DNA from: Pelomonas lactea
GTDB taxonomy: Bacteria; Pseudomonadota; Gammaproteobacteria; Burkholderiales; Burkholderiaceae_C
Direction of reading: 5' to 3'
Length of the DNA stretch: 64,000 bases
NCBI RefSeq assembly: GCF_043555885.1
Contig: NZ_JBIGHX010000001.1
Span: 744,001 to 808,000 of the forward strand
Shown: one piece after another, positions 40,895-51,095 of the stretch
Layout: each line of letters opens with the position of its first letter
How positions within the stretch are numbered: the stretch's first letter is position 1
Made by a program: the position numbers and the translations under genes
The notes under the pieces: generated by a model
What the model saw: the letters and a program-made list of their open reading frames with translations, nothing else
The model's database searches: none
Told to the model about the DNA's origin: nothing

Positions 40895-42978
40895 GCGGAA
40901 GCCGGCCGGGCGCCGTCGTGAGGGGTGGGGCCGTGCAGCACCGTCAGGCCCACGCGGCCTTCGCTCCAGGCGGCCTCCAGCCGCGCCGTCAGCTGCGCGG
41001 CGGCAGCCGCGTCGGCGGCATCGATGCGCTCGACGCCGTAGGCCTTGTTGCGGCCGTGCGCCTTGGCGAGGTACATGACGGTGTCGACGAGGTCGATCGC
41101 ACGCTCCCACGGCAGGCGCAGGCCTTGCGGCGGCACAGGCAGGCTGACGAAGCCGATGGACGCCGTGACAGGGATGCGCCGCCCCTCGTGCTCCACCGGC
41201 TGGCCGCCGATCAGGTCGAGCAGGCGCTGCGCGAGCTGCGGCGCAAACAGGCCCTCGCGGGTGCGGGCGACGATGAGGAACTCCTCGCCCCCCCAGCGCA
41301 CGACGAGGTCTCCGTCGCGCACGGCCTCGCGCAGCCGGCGCGCCAGCTCGGTCAGCACGGCGTCGCCGGCAGCATGGCCGAAGCCATCGTTGATGCGCTT
41401 GAAGTGGTCCACGTCGATGAGGAAGACGCCGGCGGCCAGCCCCTCGGGCCCGCTCAGCGTCTTGATGGCGGCCTGGAAATGGCGGCGGTTGGCCAGCCCG
41501 GTCAGCGGGTCGGTCTCGCTCTGGCGCTGCAGCGACGCGTTGCTGTGGGCCAGCTGCTCGTTGGCGCGGCGCACGCGCCGGAACGCCTGCCACAGCAGCC
41601 CCAGCGACACCGCCACGCACCCGCCCAGAGCGGCCCACAGCATCAACCCGAGGTTGCGCTGGTGCACCTGCTCGGCCTTGAGCGCGTTATCGCGGTTCAG
41701 CAGCTCGATGTCGCGGGCACGCTGCTCGGCGTCCTGGCGCTCCTGCGCCTCCAGCAGCAGCTTGCGGGTTTCGTCGCGCAGCACGCGGTCCACCAGCCGG
41801 CGATGCTCGCGCCAGGCGGCCACGGCGCCCGCCAGATCGCCGGCGCGCTCCAGGTAGCCGGCCAGTTCCTTCCAGCCATCGGACGCATAAGAGACGGCGC
41901 CCTGCTGTTCATCCAGCGCGATGGCTGCACGCGCCTCGGCGCGGCCCTCGGCGAGGCGGCCCAGCGCGATCTTGGCCAGGCCGATGTTGGAGCGGGCCAC
42001 GCTCTCGGCGCTGACGTTGCGCGTCGCGTGCGCCAGCGGCAGCGCCTGCTCGGCCAGCTCCAGCGCCCGCGCATAGCGGCCCTGGCGCAGGTGGTAGTCG
42101 GCGAAGTTCGCCAGGCCCAGCGCGCGCACCGAGTCGGCGCCGGCCGCGGCGGCCTGCTCCAGCGCGTCGGCGTTGGCCTGCAGCGTGATGCTGGTGTCGG
42201 CGTCGTCGGCATGCACGATGCCGCGTGTCGTGTACACGGCGTTCAGCGTCATGGGGTCGGGGTCCTTCTGCGCCTCGGCCAGCGCCTGCGCGGCGAGCTG
42301 GCGGGCGCGGGCCGGCGTGTCGGCACGCAGCGTCGTGAAGGACAGGTCGGCCAGCGACAGCGCCACGCGCCAGGGCTGGCCGATCTGCTGCGCCAGCCGC
42401 AGCGCCTGGTGGCCCTCGGTGAGCGCGGAGTCCAGCTCGCCGGCGTCGCCGCTGACGCCGGCGAACATGCGGTGGTAGCGCCAGCGGGACAGCGGGCCGG
42501 CGGCCGCCAGCTGCGCGGCGTCCACGCCGGTCAGCAGCTTGCGCGCCTCGCGCAGGTCGCCCTGCGAGCGCTGGTACTCGGCGCCGATGATGGCCGCGGC
42601 GACGCGGGCGTCGGCGCGCTGCTCGGCAACGGGCCAGTCCCTCAGCCGCTGCGCCAGGCGGTCGCTGAGCACGCGGTCACGGGCCAGCGACGCGAGCAGG
42701 CCGCGCAGCGCGACGACGTCCAGCCGCGCCTCGCCGCCCGGCTGCGCGGCGGCGCGCTGGCGCAGCTCCAGCTCGTACTGCGCCGGCTTGGCATGCGCGG
42801 CGCGCTCGAGGCGGTCCAGCTCACGCGACAGGCTGTCGTCGGCCGCCACGGCCGATGCCGCCGCCGACGAGGCCGGCGGCGTGCCCGACGAGCCCCCCGG
42901 CGAACAGGCGGCCAGCAGCAGCAGCGCGGCGAATGCCGCGCACTGCGTCTTGAGCTGGGCCTGGATTGGATGCATCAC
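40891..42978 (-). CDS. TPR-containing diguanylate cyclase (GGDEF), putative lipoprotein
   Basis: The 695-residue protein begins with a signal sequence containing the lipobox LLAAC. A long periplasmic TPR-like region follows, then a membrane segment (LGLMLWAALGGCVAVSLGLL) and a GGDEF domain with RWGGEEF and the inhibitory RDGD at the proper distance. It is predicted to be an active cyclase. A membrane-spanning protein with an N-terminal lipobox is unusual, so the cysteine may not be lipidated. It heads a chain of genes running to the Bug receptor. Confidence 0.9.
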   Translation of the reverse strand: MMHPIQAQLKTQCAAFAALLLLAACSPGGSSGTPPASSAAASAVAADDSLSRELDRLERAAHAKPAQYELELRQRAAAQPGGEARLDVVALRGLLASLARDRVLSDRLAQRLRDWPVAEQRADARVAAAIIGAEYQRSQGDLREARKLLTGVDAAQLAAAGPLSRWRYHRMFAGVSGDAGELDSALTEGHQALRLAQQIGQPWRVALSLADLSFTTLRADTPARARQLAAQALAEAQKDPDPMTLNAVYTTRGIVHADDADTSITLQANADALEQAAAAGADSVRALGLANFADYHLRQGRYARALELAEQALPLAHATRNVSAESVARSNIGLAKIALGRLAEGRAEARAAIALDEQQGAVSYASDGWKELAGYLERAGDLAGAVAAWREHRRLVDRVLRDETRKLLLEAQERQDAEQRARDIELLNRDNALKAEQVHQRNLGLMLWAALGGCVAVSLGLLWQAFRRVRRANEQLAHSNASLQRQSETDPLTGLANRRHFQAAIKTLSGPEGLAAGVFLIDVDHFKRINDGFGHAAGDAVLTELARRLREAVRDGDLVVRWGGEEFLIVARTREGLFAPQLAQRLLDLIGGQPVEHEGRRIPVTASIGFVSLPVPPQGLRLPWERAIDLVDTVMYLAKAHGRNKAYGVERIDAADAAAAAQLTARLEAAWSEGRVGLTVLHGPTPHDGARPASA

Positions 42979-43094
42979 GGCAGCGAAACGGGGGCTTGTG
43001 GTCCCGCACCGCCCATTTCAGCGCGGTTGCGGGACCGCATCGCACGGCACGCACGTCAGAGCGTACAGATTCCACGGGCCACGCCGCATCGTGC

Positions 43095-44785
<1,691 letters not shown>

Positions 44786-44789
<4 letters not shown>

Positions 44790-45814
44790 TCCAGCCCCCT
44801 GAGTTTCGGATCGAGCGCATCCCGCAGCGCGTCGGTGAACAGCGCGAATGCGGTGACGAAGACGGCCATGAAGGCGGCCACGGCGGCCAGCTGCCACCAG
44901 TAGCCGAGGATGAGTTCGTTCTGCGCCTCGGCGAGCATGGTGCCCCAGGAGACCTGGTCCACGCTGACGCCCAGGCCCAGGTAGCTGAGGATGACCTCGC
45001 TCTTGATGAAGCTGACGACATGCAGCGACAGCTGCACCAGCGCCACGTGCGACACGTTGGGCAGGATGTGCCGGAACATGCGCGACGCCTGCGACGCGCC
45101 GATGGCCTCGGCCGAGCGCACGTACTCGCGCACGCGGTGCTTCATGAACTCCGCGCGGATGAGGCGGTAGATGCCGGTCCAGCCGGTCAGCGCCAGGATG
45201 GCGACGACCGAGCCCATGCCGCGGTGGAAGATGGCCGCGAACGCGAAGATCAGCAGGATGCTGGGGATGGCCGTGAAGACGTTGTAGACCCACTCCAGGA
45301 AGTCGCCCACCTTGCCGCCGAAGAAGCCCGAGACGGCGCCCAGCACGGTGCCGATCAGCGTGGCCACGACGGCCGCGGCCAGGCCCACGAAGATGCTCAC
45401 CTCGGCACCCTTGACGACCTTGGCCAGCACGTCGCGGCCCAGCCGGTCGCCGCCCAGCGGCAGCGTCTCGGCGCGCACGATCTCGTCGGTCTTGAACGCC
45501 TTGGCGCGCTCGGCCCACTCGGCGTAGCGGGGCGCCAGCGGGTCGATGTCGGACAGGTCGACGTTGGGGCCGGTGGGCGCGGCGATGGTGCCGGTGTCCT
45601 CGGCGGGCTGCGGGCCCAGCAGCGTGGGCGGCGCGTTGGGCACGCCGATCTCCCGCTGCCAGCCGGCGGCGACGAGGTCGGTGGCCGCCAGCAGCACCAG
45701 CACGAGGAACACGCCGACGATGCCCATGGACACGACGCCGACGCGGTCGGTCTTCAGGCGCCGCCAGGCGGCGGCCCAGACGCCGCCGGAAGAGGAGGTC
45801 AGCACGGCGCTCAT
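44786..45814 (-). CDS. yejE: Peptide ABC transporter permease, YejE-like
   Basis: The 342-residue protein has an N-terminal membrane anchor (VVSMGIVGVFLVLVLL), a periplasmic stretch of about 100 residues and a DppC/OppC-type permease domain with the EAA-like loop SAEAIGASQASRMFRHILPNV. The insert and length match YejE. It pairs with the YejB-like permease upstream through an ATGA overlap. Confidence 0.93.
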
Positions 45815-46749
45815 TTCAGGACAACGCGGGGATCGACGAGCTTGTAGAGGATGTCGACGACGAGGTTGACCGTCATCGTCAGCGCCGCCAGGTAGATGGC
45901 GAAGGCCTGGATGACGGGGTAGTCGCCGCGGTTCACGGCCAGGTACAGCTCGCGGCCCAGGCCGGGGATGGAGAAGAACACCTCGATGAGGAAGCTGCCC
46001 ACCAGCACGCCCGGCAGCAGCACCGACACATTGGTCAGGATGGGGATCATCGCGTTGCGCAGCACGTGCTTGAGCAGCACGGTGCCCTCGGTCATGCCCT
46101 TGGCGCGCGCGGTGCGCACGTAGTCGTGGCCCAGCTCGTCGAGGAAGAAGCTACGGTACAGCCGGATCTGCGGCGCCAGCGACACGGCCACCGCAACGAG
46201 GATGGGCAGCGGCGCGTAGGTGGTCAGGTTGGTCCAGTGGTTGCCCGTCCAGCCCTGCACCGGGAACCAGCCCAGCCGGAACGCGAAGAAGTACTGCGAC
46301 AGGATGACGTAGACCAGCAGCGAGATGGACACCGCCACCGTCGTGCAGACCATCACGGCGCGGTCCGTCAGGCTGCCGCGCACGGTGGCCACGGCCAGCG
46401 CGAACGGGATGGCCAGCAGCACCTCCAGCACCAGGATGGGCACGGTCACCGTCAGCGTGGCCGGCAGCCGCGTCGCGAACAGGTTCGCCACGGCCTCCTT
46501 GGTGGCCCAGCTGCGGCCCCAGTCGAAGGTCACGATCTGCTTCAGGAAGATCAGCAGCTGCTCCCAGACCGGCTTGTTCAGGCCCAGCTGGTCGCGGATG
46601 ACCTCGATCTGCTCGGGGCTGGCGTTCATGCCGCCCAGGATGATGGCGGGGTCGCTGCCGAAGTACTTGAACAGGAAGAACACCAGCAGCACGACGCCCA
46701 GCAAGGTGGGGATCATCTGCCACAGGCGTCGAATCAGATAGGCCGCCAT
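45811..46749 (-). CDS. yejB: Peptide ABC transporter permease, YejB-like
   Basis: The 312-residue protein begins MAAYLIRRLWQMIPTLLGVV, the usual N-terminus of DppB/YejB permeases. It has about six membrane segments and the EAA loop RTARAKGMTEGTVLLKHVLRN. It forms the transport channel with the YejE-like partner. It is the first gene of the minus-strand operon and has a hairpin-terminator structure in its leader 20 bases upstream. Confidence 0.93.
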   Translation of the reverse strand: MAAYLIRRLWQMIPTLLGVVLLVFFLFKYFGSDPAIILGGMNASPEQIEVIRDQLGLNKPVWEQLLIFLKQIVTFDWGRSWATKEAVANLFATRLPATLTVTVPILVLEVLLAIPFALAVATVRGSLTDRAVMVCTTVAVSISLLVYVILSQYFFAFRLGWFPVQGWTGNHWTNLTTYAPLPILVAVAVSLAPQIRLYRSFFLDELGHDYVRTARAKGMTEGTVLLKHVLRNAMIPILTNVSVLLPGVLVGSFLIEVFFSIPGLGRELYLAVNRGDYPVIQAFAIYLAALTMTVNLVVDILYKLVDPRVVLK

Positions 46750-46769
46750 CGGGGCTCCCAGAAACCACA

Positions 46770-46792
46770 AACCCCGCGGCAGGCGCGGGGTT
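46770..46792 (-). terminator. Hairpin with T-rich tail in the yejB leader
   Basis: AACCCCGCG-CCTGC-CGCGGGGTT (minus strand) is a perfect 9-bp stem with a 5-base loop, followed on the minus strand by TGTGGTTTCTGG. It lies between the divergent promoters and the yejB start, so it either attenuates the operon or ends an antisense transcript. On the plus strand it has no T-rich tail. Confidence 0.6.
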
Positions 46793-46853
46793 ACACCAGA
46801 GAACGGGGCGGAGTCTATGCGAGCGCGCCGCCCGCCCACCCTGACGGTTTCAC

Positions 46854-46859
46854 TAGACT
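46854..46859 (+). promoter_or_regulatory. Candidate -10 element (TAGACT) upstream of the first binding-protein gene
   Basis: TAGACT lies 29 bases before the ATG at 46888, in the gap between divergent transporter genes. It follows the recurring TAGRMT pattern. No clear -35. Confidence 0.25.
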
Positions 46860-46887
46860 CCGCGCTTTTCCAAGCGCACCTCCCGCG

Positions 46888-48684
46888 ATGAAGCCCACCC
46901 ATCTGCTGACCGGCCTGCTGCTGGCCTGCACGCTGACCCTTGCACAGGCCCAGGACAAGGTGCTGCGCTATGCCTTCAAGGTGGCCGAGACCGGGTTCGA
47001 CCCGGCACAGATCAGCGACAGCTACTCCAAGGCGGTCGCCGCGGGCATCTTTGATGCGCCGCTGGAATACGACTTCGGCACCCGCCCGTTCAAGCTGCGG
47101 CCCAACACGCTGGCGGCGATGCCCGAGATCAGCGCCGACTTCAAGACCATCACGATGCGGGTCCGGCCCGGCATCCACTTCGCCGACGACCCGGCGTTCA
47201 AGGGCCGCAAGCGCGAATTGACCGCGGCCGACTACGTCTACAGCGTCAAGCGCCACTACGACCCGCGCTGGAACAGCGCCAACCTCTACCTGCTGGAGAA
47301 CCCCAGGATCCTGGGCCTGTCGGAGCTGCGCCGCGAACTGATGGCGGCCAAGAAGCCGTTCGACTACGACCGCGAGGTGGAAGGCCTCAAGGTGCTGGAC
47401 CGCTACACCTTCCAGATCCGGCTGGGCGTGCCCGACCCGCGCTTCGTCTACCAGTTCGCCGATGCCGGCTTCCTGGGCGCCGTCGCGCGCGAGGTCGTCG
47501 AGCACTACGGCGAGAAGATCATGGAGCACCCGGTGGGCACCAACGCCTTCCGGCTGGCCGAGTGGCGGCGCAACTCGCGCATCGTGCTGGAGAAGAACCC
47601 CAACTACCGCGACGTGCGCTACGCCGAGGTGGCGCCGCCCGACGCCCCCGACAGGCTCAAGGCCGAGGTGGCCGCGCTGCAGGGCCGCCGGCTGCCGCTG
47701 GTGGACCGCGTCGTCATCGACATCGTCGAGGAGAACCAGCCGCGCTGGCTGTCCTTCCTGCGCGGCGAGGCCGATGTCATCGAGGAGGTGCCCATCGACT
47801 TTGCCGGCGTGGCCATGCCCGGCAACAAGCTCGCGCCCAATCTCGCCAAGCAGGGCCTCACGATGACGCGCTACCCGCGCGCCGACGTGAACTTCAGCTA
47901 CTACAACATGGAGGACCCGGTCATCGGCGGCTACACGCCGGCGCGCATCGCGCTGCGCCGCGCGATCAACCTCGCGGTGGACCTGGACAAGGAGGTCAAC
48001 CTCGTGCGCCGCGGCCAGGCGGTGAAGAGCCAGGGGCCCATCCCGGCCGTCGCCTTCGGGCACGACCCGGCGTTCAAGTCCGAGATGTCCGAGTTCAACC
48101 TCGCCAAGGCGCGCGCGCTGCTGGACATGTACGGCTACAAGGACCGCGATGGCGACGGCTGGCGCGAGCAGCCCGATGGCCAGCCGCTGCTCATCGAGTA
48201 CGCCACGCTGGCCGACGGTGAGCGCCGCCAGCTGGCCGAGCTGTGGCAGAAGAACATGGCGCAGCTGGGCGTGCGCTTCAAGTTCAAGATCGGCAAGTTC
48301 CCCGAGCAGCTCAAGGCCGCCAACGCCGGCAAGCTGCAGATGTGGCAGGCCGGCTGGGTGGGCACCACGCCCGACGGCGACACCTTCGTCGCGATGGGCT
48401 CCAGCGCCTCCAAGGGCAAGGCCAACAAGCCGCGCTTCGACCTGCCGGCCTTCGAGGCGATCTACCAGCAGCAGAAGGCGCTGCCCGACGGCCCCGAGCG
48501 CGCCGCCATGCTGGCCGAGCTGCAGCGCCTGCTGGTGGCCTACGCGCCCTACAAGTTCCACGTGCACAAGATCTGGACCGACATGGCCCAGCCCTGGGTG
48601 CGCGGCTACAGCCGCAACATCTTCGTGCGCGACTTCTGGAAGTACGTGGACATCGACCTCGCCGCACTGCCCAAGGAGCCCTGA
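46888..48684 (+). CDS. Peptide ABC transporter substrate-binding protein (family 5), copy 1
   Basis: The 598-residue protein has a signal peptide ending LAQAQD and a family 5 extracellular binding domain. It shows ADDPAFKGRKRELTAADYVYSVKR, KIMEHPVGTNAFRLAEW and the calcium-loop-like DRDGDGWREQPDG. It should deliver peptides or related solutes to the divergently encoded YejBEF-like transporter. It is a close paralogue of the next gene, which starts in a TGATG overlap. Confidence 0.92.
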   Translation: MKPTHLLTGLLLACTLTLAQAQDKVLRYAFKVAETGFDPAQISDSYSKAVAAGIFDAPLEYDFGTRPFKLRPNTLAAMPEISADFKTITMRVRPGIHFADDPAFKGRKRELTAADYVYSVKRHYDPRWNSANLYLLENPRILGLSELRRELMAAKKPFDYDREVEGLKVLDRYTFQIRLGVPDPRFVYQFADAGFLGAVAREVVEHYGEKIMEHPVGTNAFRLAEWRRNSRIVLEKNPNYRDVRYAEVAPPDAPDRLKAEVAALQGRRLPLVDRVVIDIVEENQPRWLSFLRGEADVIEEVPIDFAGVAMPGNKLAPNLAKQGLTMTRYPRADVNFSYYNMEDPVIGGYTPARIALRRAINLAVDLDKEVNLVRRGQAVKSQGPIPAVAFGHDPAFKSEMSEFNLAKARALLDMYGYKDRDGDGWREQPDGQPLLIEYATLADGERRQLAELWQKNMAQLGVRFKFKIGKFPEQLKAANAGKLQMWQAGWVGTTPDGDTFVAMGSSASKGKANKPRFDLPAFEAIYQQQKALPDGPERAAMLAELQRLLVAYAPYKFHVHKIWTDMAQPWVRGYSRNIFVRDFWKYVDIDLAALPKEP

Positions 48685-50492
48685 TGAAGCCCCTGCTCGC
48701 CGCGCTGGCGGCCTGCCTCGCGCTGGCCGCACCGGCCCGTGCGGCCGAGCCCGCCAAGCCCACCAAGACGCTGCGCTACGCCTTCCGCATCGCCGAGACC
48801 GGCTTCGACCCGGCGCGCATCTCCGACATCTACTCGCGCACCGTCACGGCCCACATCTTCGAGACGCTGTACGCCTTCGACCCGCTGGCGCGCCCGCCGC
48901 GCCTGGTGCCGCTGCTGGCGGCCGGCGAACCCGAGGTCAGCGCGGACTACAAGACCTTCACGATCAAGGTGCGCCCCGGCATCTACTTCGCCGACGACCC
49001 GGCCTTCCAGGGCCGCAGGCGCGAGGTCACCGCGGCCGACTTCGTCTACAGCATCAAGCGCTTCGCCGACCCCGCCACCAACGCCCAGGCCTGGGTGGCC
49101 TACGAGGAGAACGCGATCGCCGGCCTGAACGAGCTGCGCGAACAGGTGCTGAAGTCGAAGAAGCCCTTCCCCTACGACGCAGAGGTCGAGGGCCTGAAGG
49201 CGCTGGACCGCTACACGCTGCAGGTGAAGACGCGCGCCCCGCGGCCGCGTCTCGTCGAGTCCATCTTCAGCGGCAACGACATCTACGGCGTCGTCGCGCG
49301 CGAGGTCGTCGAGTTCTACGGCGACAAGATCATGGAGCACCCGGTCGGCACCGGCCCCTTCGTGCTGAAGGAATGGCGGCGCAGCTCGCAGATGGTGTTC
49401 GAGCGCAACCCGACCTACCGCGAGCGCCACTACGAGGCGCAGCCCGCGCCGGGCGACCACGAGGCCGAGGCCATCTACGCGAAGTTCAAGGGCCGGCGCC
49501 TCCCGATGGTGGACCGCGTCGTCGTGGACGTCATCGTGGAGAACCAGCCGCGCTGGCTGGCCTTCCTGAACAACGAGCACGACTTCATGGAGCGCGTGCC
49601 CGAGGAATTCATCACCCAGGCCGCGCCGGGCGGCCGGATCGCGCCCAGCCTGGCCAAGCGCGGCATGCAGGCGGTGTTCACGCTGGCGCCGGACATGACG
49701 GTGACGTCCTTCAACCTCGACGACCCCGTCATCGGCGGCGTCACGCCGGACAAGGTCGCGCTGCGCCGGGCCATCTCGCTGGCCTACGACGTGCGCAAGG
49801 AGATCACGATCGCGCGCCGCGGCCAGGGCGTGCCGGCGCAGTCGCCCATCGTGCCCAACACCAGCGGCTACGACCCGGCCTTCAAGAGCGAGATGAGCGA
49901 CTACGACCCGCCGCGCGCCAAGGCGCTGCTGGACATGTACGGCTACATCGACCGCGACGGCGACGGCTGGCGCGACCTGCCCGACGGCAGCCCGCTGGTC
50001 ATCACGCGCAACACCGAACCCAACTCGCTGAGCCGCGCCATCGACGAGCTGTGGGAGAAGGCGATGCGGGCCGTCGGCATCCGGCTGCAGATCAAGATCC
50101 AGCAGTGGCCCGAGAACCTGAAGGCCGTGCAGGCCGGCAACTACCAGACGTGGCAGGTCGGCTCGACCGCCTCGTCGCCCGACGGCCAGGAAGCCCTGCT
50201 GCGCTACTACGGCCCCGGCGCCGGCACGCAGAACCTGCCGCGCTTCCGCGACGCGCGCTTCGACGCGCTGTACGACCGCATGCAGGGCCTGCCCGACGGC
50301 CCCGAGCGCGACGCGCTGTTCAAGGAGGCCAAGCGCTACGCGGTGACCTACATGCCCTACAAGGTGCATGTGCACCGCATGCTGACCGACATCGAGCAGC
50401 CGTGGATGAGCGGCTTCCGCCGGCCGCTGTTCTGGAACGACTTCTGGCAGTACATCGACATCGACGCAGGAAGATCACGGGCGCGCCAGTAG
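48684..50492 (+). CDS. Peptide ABC transporter substrate-binding protein (family 5), copy 2
   Basis: The 602-residue protein has a signal peptide ending ARAAEP and the same family 5 architecture as copy 1. It shares segments such as ADDPAFQGRRREVTAADFVYSIKR, KIMEHPVGTGPFVLKEW and DRDGDGWRDLPDG. Differences are concentrated in the middle, including an insertion near QPAPGDHEAEAIY, so ligand range may differ. Its ATG overlaps the first gene's stop by one base. Confidence 0.92.
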   Translation: MKPLLAALAACLALAAPARAAEPAKPTKTLRYAFRIAETGFDPARISDIYSRTVTAHIFETLYAFDPLARPPRLVPLLAAGEPEVSADYKTFTIKVRPGIYFADDPAFQGRRREVTAADFVYSIKRFADPATNAQAWVAYEENAIAGLNELREQVLKSKKPFPYDAEVEGLKALDRYTLQVKTRAPRPRLVESIFSGNDIYGVVAREVVEFYGDKIMEHPVGTGPFVLKEWRRSSQMVFERNPTYRERHYEAQPAPGDHEAEAIYAKFKGRRLPMVDRVVVDVIVENQPRWLAFLNNEHDFMERVPEEFITQAAPGGRIAPSLAKRGMQAVFTLAPDMTVTSFNLDDPVIGGVTPDKVALRRAISLAYDVRKEITIARRGQGVPAQSPIVPNTSGYDPAFKSEMSDYDPPRAKALLDMYGYIDRDGDGWRDLPDGSPLVITRNTEPNSLSRAIDELWEKAMRAVGIRLQIKIQQWPENLKAVQAGNYQTWQVGSTASSPDGQEALLRYYGPGAGTQNLPRFRDARFDALYDRMQGLPDGPERDALFKEAKRYAVTYMPYKVHVHRMLTDIEQPWMSGFRRPLFWNDFWQYIDIDAGRSRARQ

Positions 50493-50576
50493 GCGCTCCG
50501 TCCGCGGATTTCCGCGGATGCATCCCACCGTTTCGACGGCCTGTCGCAAGCCGCTGGCAGGCACGCCGCCTGCCGG

Positions 50577-50582
50577 TAGGCT
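50577..50582 (+). promoter_or_regulatory. Candidate -10 element (TAGGCT) upstream of the PspC gene
   Basis: TAGGCT lies 31 bases before the ATG at 50613, with CTGGCA 17 bases upstream as a possible -35. It fits the recurring TAGRMT pattern. Confidence 0.3.
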
Positions 50583-50612
50583 TCAGCCCATCAACACCGA
50601 CAGGAGCTCGAG

Positions 50613-50942
50613 ATGAACGACGCGGAAGAACTCAACAAGCTGGCCGACCTGCACGCCCGCGGCGTGCTCAGCGACGCGGAGTTCGCGCAGGCCAAGGCCC
50701 GGGTGCTGGGCGGCCACGCCACCGCCGGCCACGGCCCGGCAGCCGGCCCCAACGTCGGCGCCGTCAACGGCCTGCGCCGGGCCCGCCTGGACCGCTGGCT
50801 GGGCGGCGTCTGCGGCGGCATCGCCCGCGCGACGGGGCTGGACTCCTGGGTCTGGCGCCTCATCTTCACGGTGCTGTTCCTGGCCTTCGGCAGCGGCATA
50901 CTCCTCTACATCCTTCTCTGGATCTTCGTCCCGGAGGAGTAA
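50613..50942 (+). CDS. SHOCT-PspC domain membrane protein
   Basis: The 109-residue protein starts with a SHOCT-like segment (LNKLADLHARGVLSDAEFAQAKARVLG, residues 7-33). A PspC domain follows, containing DRWLGGVCGGIARATGLDSW and one or two membrane helices ending LYILLWIFVPEE. PspC-type proteins are linked to envelope stress responses; the partner proteins PspA/B are not here. A good AGGAG site precedes the ATG. Confidence 0.88.
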   Translation: MNDAEELNKLADLHARGVLSDAEFAQAKARVLGGHATAGHGPAAGPNVGAVNGLRRARLDRWLGGVCGGIARATGLDSWVWRLIFTVLFLAFGSGILLYILLWIFVPEE

Positions 50943-51060
50943 GCCCACCCCCGAGGCGCTGACGCGCCTCCCCCTCAAGGGGGCGCCACTGGCGGCCCGG
51001 CAAAGCCGGTTCCGCGGCGGCTGCTGGAGGGGTCGGCCCGGAGGGCCTCCACCGGTTTCA
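50943..51060. repeat. GC-rich multi-hairpin intergenic element (second type)
   Basis: This gap contains three tandem hairpins: GAGGCGC-TGAC-GCGCCTC, CCCCC-TCAA-GGGGG and CCGGC-AAA-GCCGG. It differs from the five-copy repeat family in this window, although the style is similar. I recall related elements between genes of Comamonadaceae, but cannot confirm this here. It may act as a terminator for the PspC gene. Confidence 0.55.
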
Positions 51061-51095
51061 TCGGTATGCTGGCTCGACAACGCCGGAGACCGCCG

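Noticed and set aside
38885..41638. Single 917-codon GGDEF gene
   Set aside because: The part upstream of 40894 is an out-of-frame reading of the neighbouring cyclase; the signal peptide at 40894 and the ATGA overlap define the real start.
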